Shown: positions 35,231 through 44,297 of the stretch, one piece after another
Layout of the letters: every line of letters begins with the position of its first letter
Numbering within the stretch: position 1 is the first letter of the stretch
Origin: Lachnospiraceae bacterium
GTDB lineage: Bacteria > Bacillota > Clostridia > Lachnospirales > Lachnospiraceae
NCBI GenBank assembly: GCA_900199595.1
Contig: FZRB01000017.1
Coordinates: forward strand, 27,464 to 91,463
Direction: 5' to 3'
Length of the DNA stretch: 64,000 nucleotides
Notes under the pieces: generated by a model
Told to the model about the DNA's origin: nothing
What the model saw: the letters and a program-made list of their open reading frames with translations, nothing else
Database searches by the model: none
Made by a program: the position numbers and the translations under genes

Positions 35231-38200
35231 ATGCCAAGACGTCAGTTAGATAGTTACAAAAACCAAATCAATGATTTAAGACAGAGATTAAGACAGAATC
35301 AGGAGATGACAAAAGATGCACAGATAGATGCTATTGCCGCACTTTTAACATGGCAGGTAATGGAAAATGCATCTTTTCAGGATCTCTGCACAGACAGAAA
35401 GGTGAAAGCGTGCTGGCAGAGAAATTATGAAAAAAATAAAGCTATTGCTGCAGAGTTTTATAATGCTTTAGGTCAGAATAAGATTCAAAGCATTTTGAGA
35501 AATAATGACAATGATAAGACGCTTGTAAAGAATTTTAAAATATATATAGCCGACAGGGATCGTTTCCCCGAGAATTTAGAAAGTCCCTATAAAATCAAGG
35601 CCTCTTATCGTATTCAGCAGCTGAAGGAGAACATGAAAAAAGGAAAATATCAGTCACCTGATGAACGCCGACATGCACTGGCTGAAATTCTGGCTGTAAG
35701 AGAAGCGGTGAAAGCGGGACGAGGTTCTGCCTTTTCTATGCATTGGACACTAAGTGCCAGATACGTTCCGGGGGATGTTTCCAAAGAAGCTGATCGAATT
35801 GATGAAGAATTGAAAAAAGTACCGTCGGAAATTCTTGAGGAGCATTATCGGAGGATGCAAGGCATTACGTTTGGCGGTGCAATGCAGGAAGCTTTGGAAC
35901 CATACAGAAAACCTGCTGTGGTTCGAGAAATGTTGCAGGTACAGGAAACTTTAAAAGATTTGCAGGCAGAAAATGCACATAAGGCTGGAGCAAAGCTTAT
36001 TTGGCTGCTAAAACATCAGAATATGACTGACGAAGAATTCTCTGAAGCTAAGGCCGGCGATATGATCGATGAGGTTGAAAATATACAGAATTCCCTTGTT
36101 TATAACCGATTTGTACAGAGCATGTCTGAAAAGGAATTTATGAATATTCTCAAGAATGTTGATCCAAAGCATCCGGAGAAAGGGCAGGAGTTGCTGGAGG
36201 CCTATGATCGTGCCGAACAGATGGAGGCTCAGCGTGACCCATGGGCAATCAATCTATATAATCGTTTGATGTCTGATCCGCAGGCTCTTGCAAATTTCCA
36301 AAAAACTATAAACGAGCTAAGTAATCCGGATTTCCTTAAAGCGCTTAATGTTACTTTGGGTGATAAAAATGTTTTATATAATCGACTGGATGATTTTAAA
36401 GAAGCCTTATTTAATATAGATGAGGATAAGAATAACTTTATAAAGCAGGCAGAACTTTTTCGTGAAAGATTCTGTTTCTGTCACAATACCTATTTTTCAA
36501 CAGACAATAAGAAACATATTTATGACGACTTCCCTAAGTTCAAAGAATTCTATGATGAGATGAATTTTCCAGAACAGGGAACTGCAGAAAACATGTTGCT
36601 TCATCAGATGGGTGGAGTAGAGCCTTTAAATGAGGCTGTTGGTGATGCCGGATATGCCAATGCATTTTTTGGTAGAATAGCTTTTTATGAGCAGGTGAGG
36701 GGCTCAGCTGACTGGAAAAAAGTCCAAATTGATAAAAATCAGCTTAAAAAACGTATGGATGAATTGAATGCAAGTTTTGGTGAAAGAGATATGAGTATTG
36801 CGAATCTTTTATCGTCTGAAAAGCTGTATTCTCTTGTAAGGACACCCGGAAACGAAAAAGAATTACTGAATATTTATAATAAGGCAATTGCGGATCGTAA
36901 TGCCGAGCTTGAACGAATGAATACTCAGACGGTAGAAGACCGTATTGAGGAGATTGCAGAATTTTCAAAACGCAGAAATCTATTTAATGCAGGAGCGATA
37001 GATAGAGATGATATAGAAGATGCTCAGGTTGAAGTGCTTTTGTCAAGAAAGGTATGTAAGGAATATACGGAACATCCTGAGAATTTTAAGACAGTAGATG
37101 ATGTGAACAAATGCTGGGAAAAATATTATTCTTCTTATAATAAAGTTGTTGATCATTCATATCAAAATAGAGGAGATGACGCTAAAAATTTTCGTCTTCT
37201 TCAGGATGAATCAGGACAGACTCTTGAAGACGCTATAAAAAAATCAATTCCGGGTTGTAGGACTGACATAGAATTAATGAAGAATATTGATGCCTCTCTT
37301 CAGCCGACTGCACGCGAACATATTGAGGCCATTACGAAATCAATCCGTAGTAATTTAAATCCAGTTGATATAACTTTATTTAGCTGGAAAAATAAAACAG
37401 CAAATTTTTTGTCTTCAATTATTGCGGCAAGGGAGGTCCTACAGGTTCGTCCGGGAATACCCGGAGGAGACGACCGCATGAATGTGAAAATGAATGACCG
37501 GATATATGATAAGGCGCATAAGATAAAAACAAGATTATTAAATGATCTAAAGGATGATGAGCTTTTTAAGCTTTATCAGGCTGCAGCTGAAGGCCATGGT
37601 GGTAAGCTTCAGGAAAGCTACAGGAAGCTTATGGAGCAAAAAGCATCTGAGATGGATGCGATTCCGGAGCAGACACCGGAAAACCAGCTTCCAAGTGCAA
37701 AACTGAGAATTGAAAGCATGCAGAAAAAGCTGAAAACCGCAAAGAATATGCAGGAGAAACTCCACTGCGTTGCCGAAATCATTGCTGCACGTCAGCTGAC
37801 TGAAGCTGTTCGCGGAGATATATTTGGCGGAGATGACAGACTGAATGATACACTTGATCCAAAGAAGCTTTCTAAAATATCTAAAGATGTGGAGGACTAT
37901 CTTTCCTACATGCCGGAAGAGGTACTAAACAGACTTATCAGGAAAGCAGGTCGCGGCCATGGTGGAGCGATGACCGAGGAGTATATGGCTCAGAATACTT
38001 ATCAGAATCAATCTAAATGGATGAGGGCAGCATATGAGAATGCTGCTCCGGATGCGAAAAAACCGGATATAGCAAAAGCTCTTTTTATAAGTCTTAAAGC
38101 AGTCAAGCTTAAGAATAATGATGTGACAATTAACGGAGAAGGTATCAGAAACAGGGTTGATAATTTATATAAGAATCCTGCATATGAAAGGTTTTCTACA

Positions 38201-38434
38201 GATCCGGAAATCCCGAACCTTTTTGTTAGAAGAGATATGAATGCATTACAGATGAAATGGAATGATGCAGAAAGACAGGTTAAAAACGAAAATATAATTC
38301 AAGCCAGACAGAATATGGTGCAGAATCCAGTACAGAATCCAGGTCAAAATCAGGTATCGAATCCAGGTCAGAATCCTGTTCCGGAAGGATCGGTTCTGGC
38401 AGGACCGGCTCCAGCGGGACCAAGTATGCATTAA
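35231..38434 (+). CDS. large unknown protein built from repeated helical modules
   Basis: 1067 residues from the ATG at 35231, which has AGGAGAAGG upstream; a TTG 24 bp earlier is less likely. No signal peptide or membrane helix. Internal duplication is clear. Module A has KACW-x-x-NY near the N-terminus and NKCWEKYY near 637. Module B appears three times: ALAEILAVREAV (near 145), LSSIIAAREVL (near 730) and VAEIIAARQLT (near 850), each ending in a GGxxxE helix start such as GHGGKLQESY or GHGGAMTEEY. Two B copies share GGDDRxN. The end is a run of NPGQN repeats. Not recognised; function unknown. Confidence 0.65.
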   Translation: MPRRQLDSYKNQINDLRQRLRQNQEMTKDAQIDAIAALLTWQVMENASFQDLCTDRKVKACWQRNYEKNKAIAAEFYNALGQNKIQSILRNNDNDKTLVKNFKIYIADRDRFPENLESPYKIKASYRIQQLKENMKKGKYQSPDERRHALAEILAVREAVKAGRGSAFSMHWTLSARYVPGDVSKEADRIDEELKKVPSEILEEHYRRMQGITFGGAMQEALEPYRKPAVVREMLQVQETLKDLQAENAHKAGAKLIWLLKHQNMTDEEFSEAKAGDMIDEVENIQNSLVYNRFVQSMSEKEFMNILKNVDPKHPEKGQELLEAYDRAEQMEAQRDPWAINLYNRLMSDPQALANFQKTINELSNPDFLKALNVTLGDKNVLYNRLDDFKEALFNIDEDKNNFIKQAELFRERFCFCHNTYFSTDNKKHIYDDFPKFKEFYDEMNFPEQGTAENMLLHQMGGVEPLNEAVGDAGYANAFFGRIAFYEQVRGSADWKKVQIDKNQLKKRMDELNASFGERDMSIANLLSSEKLYSLVRTPGNEKELLNIYNKAIADRNAELERMNTQTVEDRIEEIAEFSKRRNLFNAGAIDRDDIEDAQVEVLLSRKVCKEYTEHPENFKTVDDVNKCWEKYYSSYNKVVDHSYQNRGDDAKNFRLLQDESGQTLEDAIKKSIPGCRTDIELMKNIDASLQPTAREHIEAITKSIRSNLNPVDITLFSWKNKTANFLSSIIAAREVLQVRPGIPGGDDRMNVKMNDRIYDKAHKIKTRLLNDLKDDELFKLYQAAAEGHGGKLQESYRKLMEQKASEMDAIPEQTPENQLPSAKLRIESMQKKLKTAKNMQEKLHCVAEIIAARQLTEAVRGDIFGGDDRLNDTLDPKKLSKISKDVEDYLSYMPEEVLNRLIRKAGRGHGGAMTEEYMAQNTYQNQSKWMRAAYENAAPDAKKPDIAKALFISLKAVKLKNNDVTINGEGIRNRVDNLYKNPAYERFSTDPEIPNLFVRRDMNALQMKWNDAERQVKNENIIQARQNMVQNPVQNPGQNQVSNPGQNPVPEGSVLAGPAPAGPSMH

Positions 38435-38490
38435 ATAGGGAATAATTTAGCCAGTCAGGAGGCATATTACATATCACTCCCTCTTACTCG

Positions 38491-38521
38491 ATTCTTTTCA
38501 GGGGACTTTTTTTACAGCCAC
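38491..38521. mobile_element. remnant of an IS right end
   Basis: 38495-38519 is identical over 25 bases to the right end of the IS1182 element (33902-33926), but the terminal C bases are changed (ACAGCCAC instead of ACAGCCCC). No transposase is attached. It sits between the large repeat protein and queF. Confidence 0.7.
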
Positions 38522-38575
38522 TTTCTTTCAGTCTAAGAAGACACATATTAATATGTTAATAGATAGGAGCGATTT

Positions 38576-39058
38576 ATGAAGGAAAAAGAAGGACTTACCT
38601 TACTCGGAAACCAGAAAACAAATTACCCACAGGATTACAGCCCTGATGTGCTTGAAACCTTTGAGAATAAGCATCAGGATAATGATTACTTTGTTAAGTT
38701 TAATTGTCCGGAGTTTACAAGTCTTTGTCCGATCACAGGACAGCCTGACTTTGCAACAATATATATATCATATGTTCCGGATGTGAAAATGGTTGAAAGC
38801 AAATCTCTTAAGCTGTATCTGTTCAGCTTTCGTAATCATGGAGATTTTCACGAGGACTGCGTAAACAAGATAATGAAGGATCTGATCAGACTTATGGATC
38901 CTAAGTATATCGAGGTATGGGGAAAGTTTACTCCACGAGGAGGAATATCCATAGATCCATATGCAAACTATGGACGTCCGGGAACTAAGTGGGAGGAAGT
39001 TGCGTGGGACAGACTCGCACATCACGACATGAACCCCGAACCCATCGATAATCGTTAA
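38576..39058 (+). CDS. queF: NADPH-dependent 7-cyano-7-deazaguanine reductase QueF
   Basis: 160 residues, the unimodular (YkvM) type. The catalytic Cys51 and Asp58 are in [14 protein letters not shown], and the signature [16 protein letters not shown] follows. It reduces preQ0 to preQ1 in queuosine synthesis. GAGCG-type site with ATAGGAG upstream. The other queuosine gene in the window is queH at 45714; queC, queD and queE are not here. No preQ1 riboswitch was found in the leader. Confidence 0.96.
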   Translation: MKEKEGLTLLGNQKTNYPQDYSPDVLETFENKHQDNDYFVKFNCPEFTSLCPITGQPDFATIYISYVPDVKMVESKSLKLYLFSFRNHGDFHEDCVNKIMKDLIRLMDPKYIEVWGKFTPRGGISIDPYANYGRPGTKWEEVAWDRLAHHDMNPEPIDNR

Positions 39059-39108
39059 TTTTTTTAGGGATTTCCGCGACGAGCTGTATCTCGCAGGTAC
39101 GAGGTGAT

Positions 39109-39180
39109 ATGCCTGAGAGACTCTACTCTCATACTTTCGCACAAGCTTATCTTACTTGCCGCGGATATAGACTATATTAA
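39109..39180 (+). CDS. possible 23-residue leader ORF upstream of folC
   Basis: The ATG at 39109 follows GAGGTGAT at close spacing and opens a 23-codon frame ending TAA at 39178-39180, 16 bp before the folC start. The leader also allows a long-range TCCGCG/CGCGGA pairing across it. No amino acid is over-represented in a way that suggests attenuation. Weak case. Confidence 0.25.
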   Translation: MPERLYSHTFAQAYLTCRGYRLY

Positions 39181-39196
39181 TAAAGTGAGTATTACA

Positions 39197-40510
39197 ATGA
39201 CAAATTACAATGACGTAATAGAGTATATCAGCGGAATCCCCCGCTTTGCCCCGAAGACAGATCTGGAGAATACTAGGATCATCCTTCGGCATCTTGGAGA
39301 TCCTCATCTGAACACTAAAGTGATTCACGTCGCAGGAACAAACGGCAAAGGCTCTGTATCAAAGATGGTCGCCCTGATGCTGGAGAAGGCAGGCTTCAAA
39401 GTTGGTCTTTTCATTTCTCCCCATCTGATAAAGATGAATGAAAGAATATCCATAAATGGTAATTATATAAGTGATGCCGATTTTGTGGATTTATTTGATA
39501 AGGTAATGAACACTGTCAGAAATCTTTTAGATCATGGTGTATCAGAGAATGGATATGATTTTCAGCATCCGGCCTATTTTGAGTTTTTGTTTGTTATGGC
39601 TGCGTTATATTTTTCTGAACAGAAATGTGATTATGTTGTATACGAGACTGGGCTGGGAGGAAGACTTGATGCCACAAATGTCACACAGCCCGAAGTATCT
39701 GTTATCACCTCTATAGGCATGGATCATATGCAGTATCTGGGAGATACCATAGAAGATATCGCCGGTGAAAAGGCCGGGATTATTAAAACGGGTATCCCTG
39801 TAGTATATAATACTGGATCGGATGTGGCTGATAGTGTTATTGAGAAAAAGGCACATGAACTGAAATCAGAAGCAATTAAGATTATGGATTGTCCGGATAT
39901 TGTTTCAGATATTTTTATAGACAGACAGCCTCTTTATCAGTATGATAATGCAGCGACTGCTATCCAAGCTTTCCTGATAGCTGAGGGTATAGGTGCTATA
40001 GATGAAAGGGAAAGATATAATGGTAATAAAACTGTCAGAGAGATAGTGACTGAGGCTCTTGAGTGTTTTGACTGGCCAGGAAGGTGTCAGTGGCTTTCTG
40101 ATAATGTCATTATTGATGGCGCACATAATGAAGATGCGGTGATACAGCTGACAAAGTCTGTTAACCATATATGTAAGATAAGAGGTTTTGAAAAAGTAAG
40201 TCTTTTCTTTGCGGTATCCAGTGATAAGGATTATGAGAGTATTATTAAAATTCTTTCAGAGGAGCTTCCTGTTGAAGATGTATATGTGACTGAGATTAAT
40301 TCTGACAGAAGACAGGATATCAGCATAATAATGAAGCTGTTTCAAAAATATCTTCCTTCAGAAAAGCATTTTGATGTGGTGGGAAGCACTGATCTTGGTC
40401 GGATGTGGCAGCTTTCCCAAAGTGAAGCAGATGAAAAAACCTTATTGGTAGCAGTTGGTTCACTGTATCTGACAGGAGAGATTCTTGCTCTTGAAGAGAA
40501 TAAGAATTAA
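39197..40510 (+). CDS. folC: folylpolyglutamate synthase/dihydrofolate synthase
   Basis: 437 residues from the ATG at 39197. P-loop VIHVAGTNGKGSVSKM is near 38-53; YVVYETGLGGRLDATN and VITSIGMDHMQYLG are the FolC signatures, and the C-terminal domain starts after DWPGRCQW, with IIDGAHN. It adds glutamate to folates. A GTG start further upstream (39104) is in frame but its extra residues match nothing in FolC. The ribosome binding site at 39197 is weak (GTGAG), which might mean coupling to the small ORF before it. Confidence 0.93.
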   Translation: MTNYNDVIEYISGIPRFAPKTDLENTRIILRHLGDPHLNTKVIHVAGTNGKGSVSKMVALMLEKAGFKVGLFISPHLIKMNERISINGNYISDADFVDLFDKVMNTVRNLLDHGVSENGYDFQHPAYFEFLFVMAALYFSEQKCDYVVYETGLGGRLDATNVTQPEVSVITSIGMDHMQYLGDTIEDIAGEKAGIIKTGIPVVYNTGSDVADSVIEKKAHELKSEAIKIMDCPDIVSDIFIDRQPLYQYDNAATAIQAFLIAEGIGAIDERERYNGNKTVREIVTEALECFDWPGRCQWLSDNVIIDGAHNEDAVIQLTKSVNHICKIRGFEKVSLFFAVSSDKDYESIIKILSEELPVEDVYVTEINSDRRQDISIIMKLFQKYLPSEKHFDVVGSTDLGRMWQLSQSEADEKTLLVAVGSLYLTGEILALEENKN

Positions 40511-40585
40511 GTATTCTTTGACTATATGATTGATTTGTAGTAATCTCATAGAAATGGTTTTGTTTACACTAAAAGGAGATGTGTG

Positions 40586-40741
40586 ATGATAGACTTTGAT
40601 GAAGAGATTAAAAGATTTTCCCCAAGCCTTGAGGTTAGTCAGGCAGAGGAAGATATATATAAGGATGATCTGAAGGACATAACTGACATAGTTATGCAGA
40701 TGACTGAGGATTTGAGAGGAAGCTTTACTAATGGCAGGTAG
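40586..40741 (+). CDS. 51-residue acidic small protein coupled to the TPR gene
   Basis: A strong AAAGGAGAT site stands before this ATG. The product begins MIDFDEEIKRFSPSLEVSQ and is rich in Asp and Glu, helical, with no membrane segment. Its last codons overlap the start of the TPR gene by 11 bp (ATGGCAGGTAG), a layout for translational coupling. No family recognised. The position suggests it belongs to the TPR/CDP-glycerol transferase operon. Confidence 0.7.
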   Translation: MIDFDEEIKRFSPSLEVSQAEEDIYKDDLKDITDIVMQMTEDLRGSFTNGR

Positions 40742-42008
40742 AAGAAATTGTATCTACTGCGGAGAAATGGTCAGTGTAAATGGGTATTGTAAATCCTGTG
40801 GACTCGGACAGGGCTTCTTATGGAAGGCCGGTAATACCTCGGAGTATTATTACAATATAGCTTTGGACAGAATCGGGGTGAGAGATCTGAGCGGTGCTAT
40901 AGAGTCACTGAAGATGTCTCTTCGCTATAACAAAACAAATACAAATGCACTCACTTTGCTGGGACTTGTTTACTATGAAATGGGTGAAACAGTTCAGGCG
41001 CTTAAATATTGGGTTATCAGTGTCAATTATAAGTCGAAGGATAATCCGGCAGTGAGATACCTGAAGGAGCTTCGTGATGATCCGGAGACTCTGGTCAAGG
41101 CGAGTGAGCTGGCTCGAGACTTTAACAAGGGTCTTGAACTGGCACAAAATCATGATTTTGATCTTGCAGTGATTCAGCTGAGAAAATGTATCAGTGAAAA
41201 TCCCAAGTATGTAAAGGCTTACCTTTTGCTAAGCCTTATTTCCTATGTTCAGAAAAGACAGGGAGTTGCAAAAAAGTATATATCCAGGGTTATAGCAATC
41301 GACAGATCTAATCCTATAGCACTCGATTTCTTAAGAGAAATGGGAGAGTCTGAGATGGATATCAGCAGACTAGCCGAAGAGGGTATGAATGATGCATCGG
41401 AGCTTTTTAGTTTTTACGGTGTTGAGGATTCCGGAAGTGGACGCCCGGCAAGGAAAATAGTTCCCGGTGAGCAGAAGAAAACAAGGATACTCAGACTTCA
41501 GAGATATAAAGATCAGAGTCTTGCAAGATTTTCAAATATATACATGATAGCCGGAATTGTAATTGGTCTTCTTGTTTTTTATTTCCTGCTTTCGCCAGAT
41601 ATGAAAAATGATTATAACGAAAAGGTGAGAGAACTGGAAACTTCATATAATCAGACTATTTCTACCAAAAACAATCAGATAGAAAATCTGAATCTTGAAG
41701 TTGAGGGTCTTACCACTAAAAATGCTGATTATGCTGCAAAGCAGTCATCCATGGAAAAGAAAATCGAAAGTCTCAATTCGGAAGTAGATATTCTGAAAAA
41801 GACAGTCGAAAGCGGCGGTATGGTTGCACCGGATATGTCAGCCTTAGCAACAGATAATAAGGAAACTCCCGGAGTTGAAACATCTTCGACAGGTGTTACC
41901 CGTGATGAGAATTCCAGTCAGAGTGTTAATGCTGCGGCAGAAAGAAATAATGCTAATGTTATAGGAATTGACGCCGACTCTATAGAGGGGATTATTAATA
42001 ATGAGTAA
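40731..42008 (+). CDS. zinc-ribbon TPR protein with one membrane helix and extracytoplasmic coiled coil
   Basis: 425 residues. An N-terminal zinc ribbon has Cys7, Cys10, Cys20 and Cys23. Two or three TPR pairs follow (about 40-195). After a basic stretch there is a single helix YMIAGIVIGLLVFYFLL near 270-290, then a coiled coil (about 295-360) and a low-complexity end. Topology is cytoplasmic TPR, outside coiled coil. It overlaps the transferase gene by 8 bp, so it may organise polymer synthesis at the membrane; that is inference. Confidence 0.75.
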   Translation: MAGRRNCIYCGEMVSVNGYCKSCGLGQGFLWKAGNTSEYYYNIALDRIGVRDLSGAIESLKMSLRYNKTNTNALTLLGLVYYEMGETVQALKYWVISVNYKSKDNPAVRYLKELRDDPETLVKASELARDFNKGLELAQNHDFDLAVIQLRKCISENPKYVKAYLLLSLISYVQKRQGVAKKYISRVIAIDRSNPIALDFLREMGESEMDISRLAEEGMNDASELFSFYGVEDSGSGRPARKIVPGEQKKTRILRLQRYKDQSLARFSNIYMIAGIVIGLLVFYFLLSPDMKNDYNEKVRELETSYNQTISTKNNQIENLNLEVEGLTTKNADYAAKQSSMEKKIESLNSEVDILKKTVESGGMVAPDMSALATDNKETPGVETSSTGVTRDENSSQSVNAAAERNNANVIGIDADSIEGIINNE

Positions 42009-43137
42009 TGCTTTCTTTAGGATAAAACAATATATAAAAATGTATGTTCAGAATGTATATCTTCCACAGATATACAAATCGGCAGTAAAACACACGTCTG
42101 TAAACCGTAATAAAGTCATATTTGCAGATCTTCACAGCGATAAAATACCATACAGCATGCGTGCAATGTATGACAGATTAAAAAAAGAAGGACGTGAAAT
42201 AAGCATATACTGCCGTGATATGAGGAAAATGTCCGGCCGTGAGCTGGTTGCTTTTCTCAAAGCATTTATGAAGGAATATGCGGCTGCAGGTTATGTATAT
42301 ATCTGCAGCTATTTTCTTCCTGTTTCTTCATGCGATAAACGACCTGAAACAAAGGTTATTCAGCTGTGGCATTCCGGCGGACTTCTTAAAAAGATGGGCT
42401 ATGATACGCTGGACGATATTCCTGAGTATTATAAGGGAAATGTAACGGCAAATTATGATCTTGTCACTGTGAGCTCTGAAGTATGTGTTCCAGTGTGGGA
42501 GAGAGCGCTGAAACTTCCTGCGGGTATTACAAAGGCTACAGGTCTTGCCAGGACCGATATATATTTTGATGATGACTGGAACTATGAAAAAAGAGAAGAA
42601 TTCTATAATCTGTATCCTGATGCCAGAGGAAAACGTATAGTATTATATGCACCCTCCTTCAGTGGTAATGCAGCTGATCCGGAATGTGCCGGCATCGAAG
42701 GCATAAGAAGGGTTTTTCAAAGAATAGATGATAAGTATTTTCTGATAATAAAACTTCATCCGAATCTTAGGAATAAATATCCGGAATACTTCAGTGAACG
42801 TTCTGTTTCTATTTCCACCGAGGATATTCTTCCTGTAACCGGAATTCTTATTACGGATTACTCATCTGTTTTATTTGATTATTGTTTATATAGAAGACCG
42901 TTTATTTTGTATACTCCGGATATTGATAGCTATAAAAAAACCAGGGGATTCTATGTTGATATAGAAAAATTCCCGGCACCAATAGCAAAGACAGAGGAGG
43001 AGCTTGAGATAATCCTGAAAAATAAAACCTATTTTGATTATAGTGAGCAGGATTACGAAGACTTTTGTATGAAATATATGGGTGAGTGCAAAGGAAACAG
43101 TATAGACAATATACTAAAAGAAGTGGAAAAACTATGA
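42001..43137 (+). CDS. CDP-glycerol glycerophosphotransferase family protein
   Basis: 378 residues. Family motifs: LWHSGGLLKKMGYDT, a His-containing IKLHPN, LYAPSF and ITDYSSVLFDY, as in TagB/TagF-type enzymes that transfer glycerol phosphate to wall or lipid-linked acceptors. No N-terminal membrane helix; TagB-like enzymes bind the membrane peripherally. It is short, with only the catalytic part, so it may be a priming enzyme rather than a polymerase. Its 3' end overlaps the convergent regulator by 6 bp. Confidence 0.88.
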   Translation: MSNAFFRIKQYIKMYVQNVYLPQIYKSAVKHTSVNRNKVIFADLHSDKIPYSMRAMYDRLKKEGREISIYCRDMRKMSGRELVAFLKAFMKEYAAAGYVYICSYFLPVSSCDKRPETKVIQLWHSGGLLKKMGYDTLDDIPEYYKGNVTANYDLVTVSSEVCVPVWERALKLPAGITKATGLARTDIYFDDDWNYEKREEFYNLYPDARGKRIVLYAPSFSGNAADPECAGIEGIRRVFQRIDDKYFLIIKLHPNLRNKYPEYFSERSVSISTEDILPVTGILITDYSSVLFDYCLYRRPFILYTPDIDSYKKTRGFYVDIEKFPAPIAKTEEELEIILKNKTYFDYSEQDYEDFCMKYMGECKGNSIDNILKEVEKL

Positions 43138-43506
43138 TTGCTCTTCCAATTGCATGCTTTTTTCTATAATAGTTTTATAACCTGTAAAATACTCAATGAG
43201 CAGCTCTACGTCATTAAGAGTAAGAGATGAGGATTTTTCACGTATTATATCCATGATAGATGATTCCTTTTTGGGACCATAGATAAGCTCATCTGCTGAT
43301 ATACCGTTTTCATAACATATAGAATAAAAGACTGATGTACTGGGGTCTTTATGCCCATTCTCAATTTCTGAAAGATAGGAAACGCTGATTCCGGCCTTTT
43401 CAGCAAAGGTCTGCTGGGTTATATGCTGCCTTCTGCGGGCATTTCCGAGTCTTTCACCTATTTTAACAAGGACATCTTCTTTTTTGAGGAGTTTTTCAAA
43501 ATCCAT
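43132..43506 (-). CDS. XRE-family transcription regulator
   Basis: 124 residues. Helix-turn-helix from about 16-70: RLGNARRRQHITQQTFAEKAG and VSYLSEIENGHKDPS, a Cro/C1 type. The C-terminal 50 residues are helical and could mediate dimers. AGGAG precedes the ATG. A palindrome cluster upstream (43595-43621) is its likely operator, between it and the divergent DUF308 gene. Confidence 0.9.
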   Translation of the reverse strand: MDFEKLLKKEDVLVKIGERLGNARRRQHITQQTFAEKAGISVSYLSEIENGHKDPSTSVFYSICYENGISADELIYGPKKESSIMDIIREKSSSLTLNDVELLIEYFTGYKTIIEKSMQLEEQS

Positions 43507-43594
43507 AACACATTTCTCCTGACTAAAACCAAAAACTACAGTTGACCCTGATATAAATAATATAGTAAATGTAGTGAAAATTGAATCGACTGAA

Positions 43595-43621
43595 AGCGAA
43601 ATTCGTTTCGCTTATAGCGAA
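43595..43621. promoter_or_regulatory. operator-like overlapping palindromes
   Basis: AGCGAAATTCGTTTCGCT (43595-43612) and TTCGCTTATAGCGAA (43607-43621) are both perfect palindromes and share the middle TTCGCT. The result is three half sites of AGCGAA in alternating orientation. They stand between the promoters of the divergent XRE and DUF308 genes. Confidence 0.65.
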
Positions 43622-43660
43622 TATTCAGGCGGGGTTATGGTGAATATATTGAAACATCAT

Positions 43661-43689
43661 TTGATTTAATAAATAAAAAAATGTATACT
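43661..43689 (+). promoter_or_regulatory. promoter of DUF308-ispF genes
   Basis: TTGATT and TATACT are separated by 17 bp, 38 bp upstream of the ATG. The operator-like palindrome lies about 40 bp further upstream. Confidence 0.6.
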
Positions 43690-43726
43690 GTTTAGAATGT
43701 AAATAACTAAGGAGACTTATTTTTCT

Positions 43727-44296
43727 ATGAACAATAAATCTATAAAGGATTTTATGTCCAAAAACCTTTCATCTCTTGCAGTTCCCGGAGCTATGATAGC
43801 AATAGGACTTCTGTTTATTCTGTTTCCGGGAGGAGCTATAGGGCTGACTGTGAGGATTATAGGTATTATATTTGCTGTAATAGGACTTATTATGTCTGGG
43901 ACACTTATTGCCGCATATTCAAAGGTTACGCTTGCTATTTCTGTAGTACTGATAGCTCTCGGAATAATATGTATTGCGGCATCAACAGCTGTAGCGGCTT
44001 TTGTTATCAAGCTTCTTGGTATTATTATTCTCATTAATGCTGCATTCAGATTACATGATGCTTATCAGATAAAGGGAGTCAGTGATAAGTTTAAGATGTA
44101 TGTGATAAATGATATCATTACACTTGTTCTGGGAATTGTACTTCTTGTTATGCCTATAAGCGCAGCAAAGGCATTTGTGATCATAGTCGGAATAATTATG
44201 CTGGCTCTGGGGATTTCAAATGTTATTACTGTTATAAGAGTTTACAAAGACGGAAAATATATAGATGACGGAACTGATGTTGTCTGGGAGGAATGA
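43727..44296 (+). CDS. DUF308 (HdeD-like) membrane protein
   Basis: 189 residues with about six hydrophobic helices in pairs; each pair has the DUF308 turn (for instance [15 protein letters not shown] and [14 protein letters not shown]). HdeD is linked with acid resistance in E. coli, but the family is broad and its role here is unknown. GGAG site. The stop overlaps the ribosome binding region of ispF, whose ATG is 1 bp away, so they are cotranscribed. Confidence 0.85.
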   Translation: MNNKSIKDFMSKNLSSLAVPGAMIAIGLLFILFPGGAIGLTVRIIGIIFAVIGLIMSGTLIAAYSKVTLAISVVLIALGIICIAASTAVAAFVIKLLGIIILINAAFRLHDAYQIKGVSDKFKMYVINDIITLVLGIVLLVMPISAAKAFVIIVGIIMLALGISNVITVIRVYKDGKYIDDGTDVVWEE

Positions 44297-44297
44297 T

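Noticed and set aside
38435..38575. preQ1 riboswitch before queF
   Set aside because: No preQ1-I or preQ1-II core sequence was found; the region holds an IS-end remnant and a plain leader.
39104..39196. GTG start 93 bp upstream for folC
   Set aside because: The extra residues do not resemble FolC, whose N-terminus fits MTNYNDVIEYI at 39197.
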